Counted from the first letter of the stretch, positions 8,778 through 18,908 are shown. The stretch is DNA of 62,199 nucleotides from Argonema galeatum A003/A1 (GCF_023333595.1 NZ_JAIQZM010000036.1:1-62199); one strand, 5' to 3'. Notes: a model not told the origin generated them from the sequence alone. A program made the numbers and translations.

Positions 8778-9494
8778 TTACTCCGCTGTTGCCAGTTCGG
8801 TACTACCGCGAGTGCGTTTGCGGGTTAGGGTGTTGAATAGCATTTGACCGATCGCTTTGATCAGATTTCCTTCCAGTTCCTTGAACAAATTCATGTTCAT
8901 ACCAAAGGCGGCGTTGGCTTCGTCTACAATGCTAGAGGCTGTAGCTTCATCGATCGGCAGGTCGTTCAAAGCTTGGCGATAAGTCGCCTTAAAAGCTTTT
9001 TCGTCAGTAATATCTTTGAATTCGTAGAAAGCGGTGCCTTCTCCTTCTGCGAGGTTCATGGCCCGTACTGCAATCCCTTTGAGGATTTGACCGCCGGATA
9101 AGTCGCCAAGGTAGCGGGTGTAAGATTGGGCAATCAACAGTTCTGGTTCTTTCTCAGATACTTCTTTAATGCGTTGCACGTAGGCTTGACCTGCTGGCGA
9201 GGGGGCTACTTGTTCGCGCCAGTTGGGGCCATAGTAGAAGGAAAGGTCTTGCTCCAGGCTCTTTTTGCGGTTCAGTTCTTTGAAATAAATTTTGGAGAGG
9301 ATGGGGTGTTCGCGGTGGTTTTCCATCTCTTCTTCTATGGCTGTGTAGACGAAGTAGAGGTTGGTTACTAGCTTCCGGTAGGAGGTCTTTTCCACCACGC
9401 CTTTTAAAAAGCACTTGACAAAACCGACGTTTTCTGCCATTGAGTGAGCTTTTTTGGTGCCTTCACGCAATTTGGTCGCTAAATTAGTACTCAT
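8778..9494 (-). CDS. ho1: heme oxygenase 1 (biliverdin-producing)
   Basis: This enzyme opens heme to biliverdin IX-alpha, CO and iron using ferredoxin, the first step of phycobilin synthesis. The 238 residues from MSTNLATKLREG match the cyanobacterial HO1 length. AHSMAENVGFVK carries the proximal His ligand, and SYTRYLGDLSGGQILKG is the distal-helix signature with the Gly pair that lets substrate in. An upstream in-frame extension of 52 codons exists, but its composition is unlike the family, so I start at 9494. It faces gyrB in the same direction with a 240-bp gap. Confidence 0.95.
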   Translation of the reverse strand: MSTNLATKLREGTKKAHSMAENVGFVKCFLKGVVEKTSYRKLVTNLYFVYTAIEEEMENHREHPILSKIYFKELNRKKSLEQDLSFYYGPNWREQVAPSPAGQAYVQRIKEVSEKEPELLIAQSYTRYLGDLSGGQILKGIAVRAMNLAEGEGTAFYEFKDITDEKAFKATYRQALNDLPIDEATASSIVDEANAAFGMNMNLFKELEGNLIKAIGQMLFNTLTRKRTRGSTELATAE

Positions 9495-9734
9495 GCTAAA
9501 TTTCTGTCCCTTAAATCTACTGAGGAGCGCGTTAAGTTTGCCAACGGTTAAAACCCGCCTAAAATGTAACAGTAGACTGATTTGATGAGAATTTTTATTA
9601 AGATTTTTTACAAAACTCCCAAAGCTCAGCACTTTGAGATCGAGTAACATAGCGTAAAAAAAAATAAATGCGACTAAGTTTACTAAACTTAGTCACATTT
9701 TCTGAAATTTGCCACTATTGGCCAAAGCTACATT

Positions 9735-11672
9735 TTAGATATCCAGATCGGTGAGATTGAGTTTGGGGCCATAAGTTTCGATGAATTCGCGGCGGGGTGC
9801 AACGCGATCGCCCATTAGAATGGTAAATATGCGATCGGCTTCAGCGGTGTCTTCAATGTCCACTTGTTTGAGGGTGCGGGTTTCTGGGTTCATCGTCGTA
9901 TTCCAGAGTTGTGTTGGCATCATTTCACCCAAACCTTTGAAGCGCTGGATGGTGTATTTTGCGTTGGCGGGGAACTGGCGGATTAACTCTTGCAATTCGC
10001 GATCGCTGTAGCAATAATCGTGATTTTTTCCTCGCTCTACTTTATAAAGTGGCGGACAAGCAATGTAGATGTGACCTTGCTCGATTAGCGCCCGTTGATA
10101 GCGATAGAAAAAGGTTAGTAACAGCGTGCGGATGTGCGCCCCATCTACATCAGCATCAGTCATTAAACAGATGCGGTGGTAGCGGAGTTGAGAAACGTCG
10201 AATTCCTCGCCTTTGACGCCTAAACCCAAAGCTGTAATCAAAGCTTGAATTTCAGTATTTTTGTAGATTTTGGCGTCGTCGGTTTTCTCGATGTTGAGGA
10301 TTTTCCCGCGTAGAGGCAGGATGGCTTGAAAGCGCCTGTCTCGTCCTTGTTTGGCGCTTCCGCCTGCCGAATCGCCTTCCACGATGTAAATCTCTGATTC
10401 TGAGGGATCTCTAGAGCTACAATCTGCTAATTTTCCTGGTAAAGGTGAAGATTCCAAAACCGATTTTCGTCGCACTAAATCGCGGGCGCGACGAGCAGCT
10501 TCTGCGGCTTTAAATGCCTGAATTGCTTTTTCTAAAATGGCATCGGCAATAGCGAGGCGAAAATCCAGATACTCCGTCAATGTTTCCCCTACCAAGGAAT
10601 CAACTATTCCCCGCACTTCCGGGTTACCCAATTTTGTTTTAGTTTGACCTTCAAATTCTGGATCTGGTACTTTGACCGAAATCACAGCGGTCAATCCTTC
10701 GCGGATGTTTTCGCCTGCTAGGTTGGCATCGGCTTCTTTGAGTTTATTGCGCTTGCGGGCGATCGCATTCATCGTCCGCGTCAGCACCGCCTTCAGCCCC
10801 TCCAGGTGAGTACCGCCATCAACCGTGCGGATGTTATTCGCAAAGCCCAACAGATTATCTGTGTAAGCGTCAATACACCACTGCAACGCTACTTCTATCT
10901 GAACGTTGTTACGCTCCCCCTGCACATAGATAATTTCCTCATGCAGAGGTTGTTTATCGCGGTTCATATAAGCGATATATTCGCGAATGCCACCTTTGTA
11001 CTCGTAGGTTTCTATCCTGGGGGTACTGTCTTTAAGATATTCCAGACGGCGATCGGTAAAGGTAATTCTTACCCCAGCATTCAGATAAGCCAATTCCCGC
11101 AGGCGTGCCGCCAGAGTCGTGTAATCAAACTCGACGCCACTGGTGAAGATTTGCGTATCAGGGATAAAAGTAACTGAAGTGCCAGTGAGAGATTCTTTGT
11201 TGGGTTGGGCCTCCAGTTCGGTGACGGGGATACCGCGTTCAAAGCGCTGCTTGTGAACCCGCTTGTCCCGCCATACCGTCACTTCTACCCACTCGGACAA
11301 GGCGTTAACTACTGAGATACCGACGCCGTGCAATCCACCAGAAACCTTGTAGCCGCCGCCGCCAAACTTACCTCCGGCGTGGAGAACCGTCATCACCGTT
11401 TCTAATGCGGATTTGCCGGTGCGAGGATGGATATCTGTGGGGATGCCCCGCCCGTCGTCCGTCACGGTGACGGACGCATCGGCGTTGAGGTCAACTTCGA
11501 TGTGGGTGCAATAGCCAGCCAGCGCCTCATCGATGGAATTGTCCACCACCTCGTAAACTAAATGATGGAGTCCTTTCGGACCCGTTGAACCGATGTACAT
11601 ACCCGGTCGTTTGCGTACCGGCTCCAGACCTTCCAGAACTTGAATCTGATCGGCGCTGTAACTGCTCGTCAT
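9735..11672 (-). CDS. gyrB: DNA gyrase subunit B
   Basis: This is the ATPase subunit of the type IIA topoisomerase that introduces negative supercoils. The 645 residues include the GHKL ATPase (VRKRPGMYIGST, EVVDNSIDEALAG, DDGRGIP, GLHGVGISVVNALS), the transducer, and the TOPRIM domain (EGDSAGGSAKQGRDR, PLRGKILN, DADVDGAHI). The C-terminus (FKGLGEM, NPETRTLKQV) is the normal gyrase tail. GyrB is favoured over ParE by the length and by the gyrase-like tail; only one such gene is in the window. Confidence 0.96.
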   Translation of the reverse strand: MTSSYSADQIQVLEGLEPVRKRPGMYIGSTGPKGLHHLVYEVVDNSIDEALAGYCTHIEVDLNADASVTVTDDGRGIPTDIHPRTGKSALETVMTVLHAGGKFGGGGYKVSGGLHGVGISVVNALSEWVEVTVWRDKRVHKQRFERGIPVTELEAQPNKESLTGTSVTFIPDTQIFTSGVEFDYTTLAARLRELAYLNAGVRITFTDRRLEYLKDSTPRIETYEYKGGIREYIAYMNRDKQPLHEEIIYVQGERNNVQIEVALQWCIDAYTDNLLGFANNIRTVDGGTHLEGLKAVLTRTMNAIARKRNKLKEADANLAGENIREGLTAVISVKVPDPEFEGQTKTKLGNPEVRGIVDSLVGETLTEYLDFRLAIADAILEKAIQAFKAAEAARRARDLVRRKSVLESSPLPGKLADCSSRDPSESEIYIVEGDSAGGSAKQGRDRRFQAILPLRGKILNIEKTDDAKIYKNTEIQALITALGLGVKGEEFDVSQLRYHRICLMTDADVDGAHIRTLLLTFFYRYQRALIEQGHIYIACPPLYKVERGKNHDYCYSDRELQELIRQFPANAKYTIQRFKGLGEMMPTQLWNTTMNPETRTLKQVDIEDTAEADRIFTILMGDRVAPRREFIETYGPKLNLTDLDI

Positions 11673-11831
11673 AAAAGGAGTTCTCCGATAAAGGCTTTGA
11701 GCCGTGAAATGGCCCGAAAAGGAAAAAACACTCCAAAATTATAACACAAAAGGGTTGGAGGCGACTGTAGGGCAATTTTAAGGGAAGTTTATCGGGTTGA
11801 TTAACCCATTACAGATTTTGGATTTTATATT

Positions 11832-12791
11832 TTGGATTTTAGATTGAATACTACAAAACTGATTGCGATTTGTGGAGCTACGGCGACAGGTAAGTCGGGG
11901 CTGGCTTTGGAATTGGCGCAACGCCTGGGTTCTGTAATTCTCAGTGCTGATTCCCGTCAGGTGTACCGCCAGTTTGATATTGGCACTGCTAAGCCTTGTG
12001 CTGCCGAGCAACAGTTAGTGCCGCACTATTTGATTGATATCTGCGATCCTACGGAGACTTTGACTGTTGCCGACTACCAGCAGCAGGCTCAAACATCGAT
12101 CGCTTCTCCTCCGCTCCCCCAATCTCTCGCTTCCCCGCTCTTACTGGTAGGTGGTACGGGTTTATACGTTCGATCGATCGTGCGGGGTATGAAAATTCCC
12201 AGGGTGGCACCGCAGCAGGAATTGCGATCGCAACTCGAATCCCTCGGTCAAACTTACGGACAAACTCAACTTTACGCCTTCCTGCAACAAGTCGATCCAG
12301 CTGCTGCCCAAAAGATTCACCCCAACGACCCAGTGAGGACTTTACGTGCCTTAGAAGTATTTTACGTCACTGGCAAACCGATCTCCGAGCAACAGGGAGA
12401 AAATCCACCCGATTATCCGATTTTGCAGATTGGCTTAGATTGTGATTCCTCTCACCTAAAGCGTCGCATAGAACAGCGCACCGAAATGATGATAGCAGAT
12501 GGTTTGGTAACTGAGGTAGAAATTCTTTGCCAGAAATATGGTTCTGATTTACCTTTATTAGATACGCTAGGATATGCAGAAATGAAACAATATTTGGCTG
12601 GGGAAATTTCCCTTGCCGAAGCCAAAGATTTAACTGTTTTGCATACGCGGCAATTTGCCAAGCGACAACGCACTTGGTTTAGGAAATATTCGGAGATTGA
12701 ATGGTTTGATGTAGAACACCCCGATCTGTTAGAAAAAGTCTGGCGAAGAGTGCAGGCATTTATCGCCGAATGTCAGCAAAAAAGCGACTAA
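11832..12791 (+). CDS. miaA: tRNA dimethylallyltransferase MiaA
   Basis: MiaA adds a dimethylallyl group to A37 of tRNAs reading UNN codons. The P-loop GATATGKS, the SADSRQVYRQFDIGTAKP block and the DTLGYAEMKQYL and TRQFAKRQRTWFRK segments are family signatures, and about 319 residues is typical. The start is ambiguous: the longest frame begins with TTG at 11832, but another TTG at 11844 is closer to the conserved KLIAICGATA. Both lie in AT-rich, repeat-like DNA, and no ATG is available. It diverges from gyrB. Confidence 0.94.
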   Translation: MDFRLNTTKLIAICGATATGKSGLALELAQRLGSVILSADSRQVYRQFDIGTAKPCAAEQQLVPHYLIDICDPTETLTVADYQQQAQTSIASPPLPQSLASPLLLVGGTGLYVRSIVRGMKIPRVAPQQELRSQLESLGQTYGQTQLYAFLQQVDPAAAQKIHPNDPVRTLRALEVFYVTGKPISEQQGENPPDYPILQIGLDCDSSHLKRRIEQRTEMMIADGLVTEVEILCQKYGSDLPLLDTLGYAEMKQYLAGEISLAEAKDLTVLHTRQFAKRQRTWFRKYSEIEWFDVEHPDLLEKVWRRVQAFIAECQQKSD

Positions 12792-12827
12792 AATATATTT
12801 TCAATCATGCCGATTTAGGGAGAGCAA

Positions 12828-13301
12828 CTAGGATCTAACAGGTCGTACAAATCTAGCGTTAGCTCGCACTAAACAGATGCGATCGTCATCGCCAATGCTG
12901 ACTTTCAGCCAAGGTGAGCCATTTTCATCCTCAAAGGTTCCCGATCCGGCTGGGCCGAGGTTAGCGCTGATTCTGGTGTTTTTGCGAAAACGACGCACTA
13001 CAGGCCACTGACTTACATTCATTGTGGGGAAAGTAGCACCGGGATCCATCCATTCTCTCGGCATTTGGGAAGACCAACGGCAGTTGAGCCCGTTAGGATC
13101 TGGGTCTACTACTACCCACTCTTTGGTCATCACTAGGGGGTAATTCCCGTTGCGATCGGGCCTTGGCAATGGGATTTCTTGCGCTTTTGCTGCTACCGCT
13201 ACTAGGCAGAGGGCACTTGCAGAAAGCCACAAATATTTTAACTTGAAACTGGCTTTAGGGGGAAACTGAAAATTATTTACGTTCATCAAAATTTTCCTCA
13301 C
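12828..13301 (-). CDS. secreted hypothetical protein (SH3-like, cyanobacterial)
   Basis: The 157-residue protein has a cationic N-terminus, a hydrophobic segment (YLWLSASALCLVAVA) and a likely cleavage after AKAQ, so it should be exported. The mature part is short and beta-rich with two Cys (LNCRW, RICLV) that could pair. Its pattern of a basic/aromatic strand followed by WLKVS resembles bacterial SH3-like secreted proteins, but the match is weak. It converges with miaA, 36 bp apart. Function is unknown. Confidence 0.7.
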   Translation of the reverse strand: MRKILMNVNNFQFPPKASFKLKYLWLSASALCLVAVAAKAQEIPLPRPDRNGNYPLVMTKEWVVVDPDPNGLNCRWSSQMPREWMDPGATFPTMNVSQWPVVRRFRKNTRISANLGPAGSGTFEDENGSPWLKVSIGDDDRICLVRANARFVRPVRS

Positions 13302-13845
13302 TTTGAGGAATAAGTTTTCTATCTTCTAATCTATTCTCTGAAAGGTTAAACGTCGATTTTACTTGACAAGCCGTATCAATATTTTGTAATTTTTAATGTG
13401 ACCGTGTTGGCAAAGCGATGGTTTAAGGCGCGATCCCCCCGCCACCTGCTCTGACAGATGCGATCGCGCTAAAATCAGTCCTGAGTGAAAACTACATAGG
13501 CATTTGTTGGTCTCTATCTCTAAAAATGGGCTAGATTGACAAGACAGGTCAATTAGACCTCTCCTTTCAAAGAATGTAGAGACGTTGCATGCAACGTCTC
13601 TACAAGGGTTCTAGGTAACGCACCTTTAATTTCTGGACAGGTCAATTGGTCATACCCCTCCTACTCCGCCCTGTTGGCTTCTTCAGCGAATGATTAGTAG
13701 TTGTCAAGATTGGCTTTACTGGAGATAATCTATATATTGGAGAGTTTGTAGGGGTAGTTTAGTTGCGATCGCCCTTGGCCAGCATTTTAATTCCTCAAAT
13801 TCTATCAGAATTTAATTTAAGTAAATTCCGCCAAGAGAGAATACC
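13302..13845. other. intergenic region with a 30-bp perfect palindrome
   Basis: This stretch between divergent genes shows no coding frame. It holds a perfect 30-bp palindrome at 13575-13604 (half-site TGTAGAGACGTTGCA) and two copies of GACAGGTCAATT flanking it (about 13540 and 13634). Promoters for both neighbours must lie here, but I see no convincing -35/-10 pair. Confidence 0.6.
13575..13604. repeat. 30-bp perfect palindrome
   Basis: The half TGTAGAGACGTTGCA is followed immediately by its exact reverse complement with no loop, so it can form a cruciform or an RNA hairpin. It resembles interspersed palindromes scattered through cyanobacterial genomes rather than a dedicated operator. Confidence 0.85.
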
Positions 13846-16086
13846 GTGAATACCCTATATCAACAAGCCTTAAACTTACACCACCAACAGCAATTCGCTG
13901 ACGCCGAATCAAAATACAGAGAATATTTAACAGCCAAAAGCGATAATGCGGAAGCTTGGTTAAACTTAGGCATACTTTATTATCAAACCGAAAATTATCC
14001 AGCCGCACAAGCAGCTATTGCTAAATGTCTGGAGATTGATGCAGTAAATGCAATGGGGTGTTATGTGATGGGTTGTTGTTTGGAAAGAACGGATAATATT
14101 AATGAGGCAATATCAGCTTACCAAGATGCGATCGCCCTCGACTCCACCTTATTGGATGCTTACAATAATTTAGGCAATCTACTAGCACAAATAGGCGAAA
14201 TTACCCAAGCCAAAACAGTTTACCGTCAGGCAATTTCTGCCAATACCCAACACTTCGGTAGTTATATCAATTTGGGTAATCTCTTAATGGGACAGAACCA
14301 GATCGATCGGGCGATCGAAGTATATCAGACAGCCCTAACTTTCAATCCTGGCAATGCAGATATATTGAATAACCTGGAAGTTGCCTTAAATATGCAAAAA
14401 AGTTCGGCTTATATCCTGGAGTCAGCTAATAAATTATATCTACAAGGAAGATATGAAATTGCCATAGACAAATATCAGCAGTTTCTAGAAACTCGCACTA
14501 GAGACCCACAAGCTTATTTTTACCTCAGTGAATGTTTTAGAAATCTCAATCGAGAAGAAGAAGCTATCCGCACGCTGCAAGAAGGTATCCGCGTTTATCC
14601 TACAGCAGGTCAACTGCATTTTGCGCTGATCACCTTATTTCAAACAAGGGGAAGGAAAGAAGAAGCAATTACAAGCGCTGAGTCTGCATCGGGCTTATTG
14701 CCTAACGATTATACTTTACAAATTCTCGATAAATTAATGCTGCCTCTTGTCTACGATACTGAAGATGAGATCGGGTTTTATCGTCAGCGATTTGCTAAAG
14801 GACTGCAAGATTTAATTGAGCGGACATCTCTGGCAACGTTTGAAGATAAAAAAAATGCTCTGGCTGGTTTAGTTTGCGTCACAACTTTTTATTTAGGACA
14901 TCAAGGACTGAACGTTTTGGATTTGCAGCATCAGTGGGGTAATTTAATACATCAAATTATGGCGGCTAACTACCCGAATTGGGTTCAGCCGTTATCAATG
15001 CCCCCGTTGAAGCTAAATAATAAGATTCGCATTGGGTATGTCTCAAATTATTTACACTCTTATAGCGGCACTTTATGGCTAATTGGGTGGTTGCGTAACT
15101 GCGATAAGCAAAATTTTGAGGTTTACTGTTACTACACAGGTAACGACCCAGATTATATGACAAAACAGTTCCAGAATTACAGCGATGTTTTTCATCATAT
15201 TCCGGGGGATCTAGACGCAGTTTGCCAGCAGATACTAGCCGATCGACTGCACATTCTCGTATTTCCAGAAATTGGGATGGATTCTCAAACAGTTAAAATG
15301 GCTGGATTGCGTCTTGCGCCAGTTCAATGCACTGCCTGGGGACATCCTGTCACCTCTGGTATACCAACGATCGACTACTTTTTATCCAGCGAGTTAATGG
15401 AACCAGAGAATGCAGAAGAATATTACTCTGAAAAGCTGATTCGTTTACCTAATATTGGCGTTGCTTACCCGAAACCAGAAGATATTCCGGTGTTGACAAA
15501 GAATCGCGCAGATTTTGGATTGCCGGATGATGCCGTTCTATATTTATGTTGTCAAGCTCCTTTCAAATATTTGCCACAACATGATTATATTTTTGCTGAG
15601 ATTGCAAGGCGCGTATCTCAAGCTCAGTTTATTTTTCTGCGTGGTGAGTTATTGAAAAAACGGCTAGAGCGTGCTTTTGGGGCAGTTGGTTTGAATAGCG
15701 AAGATTACTGTGTGTTTCTCAGCATTCCGACTCGACCGGATTATTTGATGATTAATTTACTTTCAAATGTATTTCTGGATACTTTAAGTTGGTCGGGTGG
15801 GAATACGGCCCTAGAGGCGATCGCTTGCAATTTACCCATTGTTACCTGTCCGGGCTTCTTTATGCGAGGTCGTCACGCTGATAGCTTCTTAAAAATGTTA
15901 GGAGTCTCTGACACAATCGCTGACAACGAAGCCGAATATATTGATATTGCTGTTAACCTGGGTTTAGATCCGGTCTGGCGACGCGATATTTCCGAACGAA
16001 TCAAAGCGCGTCACGACCATCTTTATAATGACAAAGTTTGTGTGAAAGCACTTGAATATTTTTATCAACAGGTGGTTCGGGGGTAG
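13846..16086 (+). CDS. TPR protein with O-GlcNAc transferase-like GT41 domain
   Basis: The first 370 or so residues are tetratricopeptide repeats (AEAWLNLGILYYQ, DAYNNLGNLLAQ, and similar blocks). The rest is a GT41/SPINDLY-type glycosyltransferase: IRIGYVSNYLHSYSG, WGHPVTSGIPTIDYFLSS, and the UDP-sugar-binding end SWSGGNTALEAIACNLPIVT. It likely transfers a sugar to protein, with the TPRs as the substrate arm; donor and target are unknown. The start is GTG, preceded by AAGAGAGA. It is a cytosolic protein with no membrane segment. Confidence 0.9.
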   Translation: MNTLYQQALNLHHQQQFADAESKYREYLTAKSDNAEAWLNLGILYYQTENYPAAQAAIAKCLEIDAVNAMGCYVMGCCLERTDNINEAISAYQDAIALDSTLLDAYNNLGNLLAQIGEITQAKTVYRQAISANTQHFGSYINLGNLLMGQNQIDRAIEVYQTALTFNPGNADILNNLEVALNMQKSSAYILESANKLYLQGRYEIAIDKYQQFLETRTRDPQAYFYLSECFRNLNREEEAIRTLQEGIRVYPTAGQLHFALITLFQTRGRKEEAITSAESASGLLPNDYTLQILDKLMLPLVYDTEDEIGFYRQRFAKGLQDLIERTSLATFEDKKNALAGLVCVTTFYLGHQGLNVLDLQHQWGNLIHQIMAANYPNWVQPLSMPPLKLNNKIRIGYVSNYLHSYSGTLWLIGWLRNCDKQNFEVYCYYTGNDPDYMTKQFQNYSDVFHHIPGDLDAVCQQILADRLHILVFPEIGMDSQTVKMAGLRLAPVQCTAWGHPVTSGIPTIDYFLSSELMEPENAEEYYSEKLIRLPNIGVAYPKPEDIPVLTKNRADFGLPDDAVLYLCCQAPFKYLPQHDYIFAEIARRVSQAQFIFLRGELLKKRLERAFGAVGLNSEDYCVFLSIPTRPDYLMINLLSNVFLDTLSWSGGNTALEAIACNLPIVTCPGFFMRGRHADSFLKMLGVSDTIADNEAEYIDIAVNLGLDPVWRRDISERIKARHDHLYNDKVCVKALEYFYQQVVRG

Positions 16087-16176
16087 AGTCGGGAATGCCA
16101 ACCTAATCAGGACTTTCTGGAACAAGTCGATCGAGTTGCTGCTTAATTTAGTTGATGTGTATATAGCGCTTTATCG

Positions 16177-16383
16177 ATGCTAGTATCCAAACTCCACAAA
16201 GGCCAGATCAATATCCACGCCTGGGTTTATATAATTCAGACAGGAGAAGTTTTTGTTTACAGCCAGGAGCGATGCAGTATCCAAGCGGAACATGAGGCTA
16301 GTCAAATTTACGAAATGCCGAAACAGAAAGCTGAACCATCGCCCGATCTGAACGGCAAGGGAACAGCTTCATTACAAAGTTGA
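16177..16383 (+). pseudogene. probable C-terminal remnant of a beta-carbonic anhydrase
   Basis: The segment LHKGQINIHAWVYIIQTGEVFVYS closely follows the C-terminal pattern of beta-carbonic anhydrases (KGELxLHGWxYxIxTGEVxxY). Just upstream in another frame, NQDFLEQVDRVAA (about 16106-16146) resembles the preceding helix. The zinc-binding N-terminal two thirds are absent, so this is read as a decayed gene end. The short frame may alternatively be chance; it overlaps a minus-strand gene. Confidence 0.4.
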
Positions 16384-16555
16384 ACGTTTTAGCATATATC
16401 CTGTTTTGCAATTCTTGTGCATTATCCGAATTGCCGATGAAGGGAAAAGCTTGAGCCGACATAGTAGGCAAGCTGAGCAGCGAGATTAGACCAGCCAGTA
16501 GTACCGTAAAAAGTGTCCGACCCACTAGCTTAAAGACTTTATTGATTTCACCCAT
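16298..16555 (-). CDS. small secreted hypothetical protein
   Basis: The 85 residues begin with a Lys/Arg patch and a hydrophobic stretch (LFTVLLAGLISLLSLPTMSAQA), which fits a signal peptide cleaved after AQA. A polar tail of about 45 residues with one Cys follows. A good ribosome site (GAAGGAA) sits about 8 bases before the ATG. It overlaps the carbonic-anhydrase-like remnant on the other strand. No family recognised. Confidence 0.5.
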   Translation of the reverse strand: MGEINKVFKLVGRTLFTVLLAGLISLLSLPTMSAQAFPFIGNSDNAQELQNRIYAKTFNFVMKLFPCRSDRAMVQLSVSAFRKFD

Positions 16556-16767
16556 GAGAAAATTTCCTTCTCTGTTAGTAACACTCTGAATGTTAGGAAA
16601 TGACCAATTCAGCTAGCGTCTTCCTCTAGGCGTGTTTCAAGGAAGGATTTCGATTTTACTGGAAGCAGAAAAATCGCCTAATAGAGAGTTGTTTTTTACA
16701 AATGTGTAGTTATGTGTCAAAATCCATGTAACAATCTGTACCAGCACTGCTACACGGCACGAACCTG

Positions 16768-18756
16768 ATGCTTGGACAAACACTGCGTGAGCGCTACCAA
16801 ATCATTCGTCTGCTGGGAAGCGGGGGTTTCGGTGCTACCTTCGTGGCTGAAGATCGAGACCTCCCTGGTAAACCCCAGTGCGTCGTTAAACAACTTAAGT
16901 CGAAAGATATAGACCCTCCGCTTTTGCAGACGGCGAGACGGTTGTTCGACACAGAAGCACAAGTTCTGTATCGCTTGGGGAAGCACGATCGCATCCCCCA
17001 GCTGCTGGCACACTTTGAGCAAAACCAAGAATTCTATTTGGTTCAGGAATTTATTGATGGAGAAGATCTCAGCCAAGAACTCACCCCAGGCAAACAACTG
17101 AGCGAAGCTGAGATTATTGTTTTTTTACAAGACATTTTGGAAATATTGGCGTTTGTCCACCAGCAAAATGTTATCCACCGCGATATTAAACCCTCAAATT
17201 TAATCAGACGGCGATCGGATGGCCAATTCGTTTTAATTGACTTTGGAGCAGTCAAAGAAATCAGTACTTTAATAACTAACGCACAGGGAGAAACGACTGG
17301 CACTATTCTCATTGGTTCGAGCGGCTATATGCCAAACGAACAACTGGGAGGAAAGCCGCGTTTTAACAGCGATATTTATGCTTTGGGTATGACAGCAATT
17401 CAAGCATTAACTGGTGTATCTCCAGACGAATTGAAGGAAGATCCAGAAACAGGGGAAATCAGGTGGCGCGAATACGGACAGGTTAGCAAGCAGTTGGCTG
17501 CAATTTTAGACAAAATGGTGCGATCGCACTTCAGAGAGCGCTACCAATCAGCAACAGAAGTACTCAACGATCTGCGAAAATTCCAAATTACTATTGCTGG
17601 TTATACTCAACGCTTTTTACTTCCAGGATCGCATGAGCGATCGCTTGTAAAGTATGCCCAACTTTTGCTGGTACTGGTAACAGCCGTCGTTACTTTCGGT
17701 ATCTCAAAGTTATTTCAATCTACACCAACGGATAGTCAAACCTCTATAGCATCAGTTACCCCGACGCCTTCACCCCAAATACCTGAAGCCGTTGAATTGC
17801 TAAATCAAGGCAAAACTTTGATAGAATTGCACCGCTACGAAGAAGCACTGGGTATTTTGGAAAAAGCCATTCAAATCGACCAAAACTACTCAGAAGCCTG
17901 GGTGGAACGCGGCAAAGCGTTGTCAAAATTACAGAAGTATGAAGAAGCACTGCGAGCCTATGATGAAGCGCTCAAAATTAAGTCAGATTATTCGCAAGCT
18001 TGGTATTGTCGGGGCGTCGTTCTAGAAAAATTGAAACGCTACGAAGAAGCGCTGATATCCCTGGATAAAGCTGTGGAAATTCAGCCAAACTATCCAGAAG
18101 CTTGGCACGATCGGGGGGTAGTGTTAGATAAATTGCAACGCTACCAAGAAGCTTTAAATTCCCTAGATAAAGCTGTCGAAATTAAGCCTGATTATTCGGA
18201 AGCGTGGTATAATAAAGGAATTGCACTAAATAAATTGCAAAGCTACAAAGAGGCACTTTCATCTTTGGAAAAAGCTGTAGAACTTCAGCCAGCTTATGCG
18301 GAAGCTTGGGTAGAACGCGGCTCGACGTTGGGGGAATTGCAAAAATATAAAGATGCGATCGCATCTTTTGACAAAGCTTTGGCGATCGAGCCTAATTCTG
18401 CGTCAGCTTGGGCCAGTAGAGGTTACGTACTGGGAAAATTAAGACGGTACGAAGAAGCGATCGCCTGTTTGGAAAAAGCCGTTCAAATAAAGCCAGATTA
18501 CCCAGAAGCTTGGTATCAGCGAGGTATAGTTTTAGATAAATTGAAAAAGTACGATTTGGCGATCGCTTCCTACGATAAAGCCGCTCAAATTAAGCCAGAT
18601 TACTCCGAAGCTTGGTATCAGCGAGGTATAATTTTAGAGAAAATGCAAAAGAACGACGATGCGATCGCAGCTTACAACAAAGCTATTGAAATCTGGCCAG
18701 CAAATCAAGAAGCCATAGAAAATAGAAAGCGGCTGCTTACTAAATTGGGACGCTAA
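16768..18756 (+). CDS. Ser/Thr protein kinase with C-terminal TPR repeats
   Basis: A Hanks-type kinase domain (about residues 10-275) has GSGGFGATF, the ATP Lys in CVVKQL, catalytic HRDIKPSNLI and DFGAVKE in place of DFG-L. A single hydrophobic segment (about 290-312, LLLVLVTAVVTF) probably anchors it in the membrane. About nine 34-residue TPRs follow (EAWYQRGIVLDKLKKY type), very alike, which suggests recent internal duplication. Kinase plus TPR is common in filamentous cyanobacteria for protein-protein signalling. The substrate is unknown. Confidence 0.93.
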   Translation: MLGQTLRERYQIIRLLGSGGFGATFVAEDRDLPGKPQCVVKQLKSKDIDPPLLQTARRLFDTEAQVLYRLGKHDRIPQLLAHFEQNQEFYLVQEFIDGEDLSQELTPGKQLSEAEIIVFLQDILEILAFVHQQNVIHRDIKPSNLIRRRSDGQFVLIDFGAVKEISTLITNAQGETTGTILIGSSGYMPNEQLGGKPRFNSDIYALGMTAIQALTGVSPDELKEDPETGEIRWREYGQVSKQLAAILDKMVRSHFRERYQSATEVLNDLRKFQITIAGYTQRFLLPGSHERSLVKYAQLLLVLVTAVVTFGISKLFQSTPTDSQTSIASVTPTPSPQIPEAVELLNQGKTLIELHRYEEALGILEKAIQIDQNYSEAWVERGKALSKLQKYEEALRAYDEALKIKSDYSQAWYCRGVVLEKLKRYEEALISLDKAVEIQPNYPEAWHDRGVVLDKLQRYQEALNSLDKAVEIKPDYSEAWYNKGIALNKLQSYKEALSSLEKAVELQPAYAEAWVERGSTLGELQKYKDAIASFDKALAIEPNSASAWASRGYVLGKLRRYEEAIACLEKAVQIKPDYPEAWYQRGIVLDKLKKYDLAIASYDKAAQIKPDYSEAWYQRGIILEKMQKNDDAIAAYNKAIEIWPANQEAIENRKRLLTKLGR

Positions 18757-18908
18757 GCTGAAGTGCTACTAGCTCCCATTTTGACGTAATGTTTGCAACA
18801 ATATCCTTTAGAGCGATCGTAGGAGGAAATAATATCAGAGTTACGCAGCTTGTAAATTCACCATTTCATCAAAGCTTAAATATCCACCACTACTTCAGTA
18901 AACCACCC

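Noticed and set aside
9495..9650. 52-residue N-terminal extension of heme oxygenase
   Set aside because: The family starts at MSTNLATKL; the extension is AT-rich upstream DNA that happens to be open.
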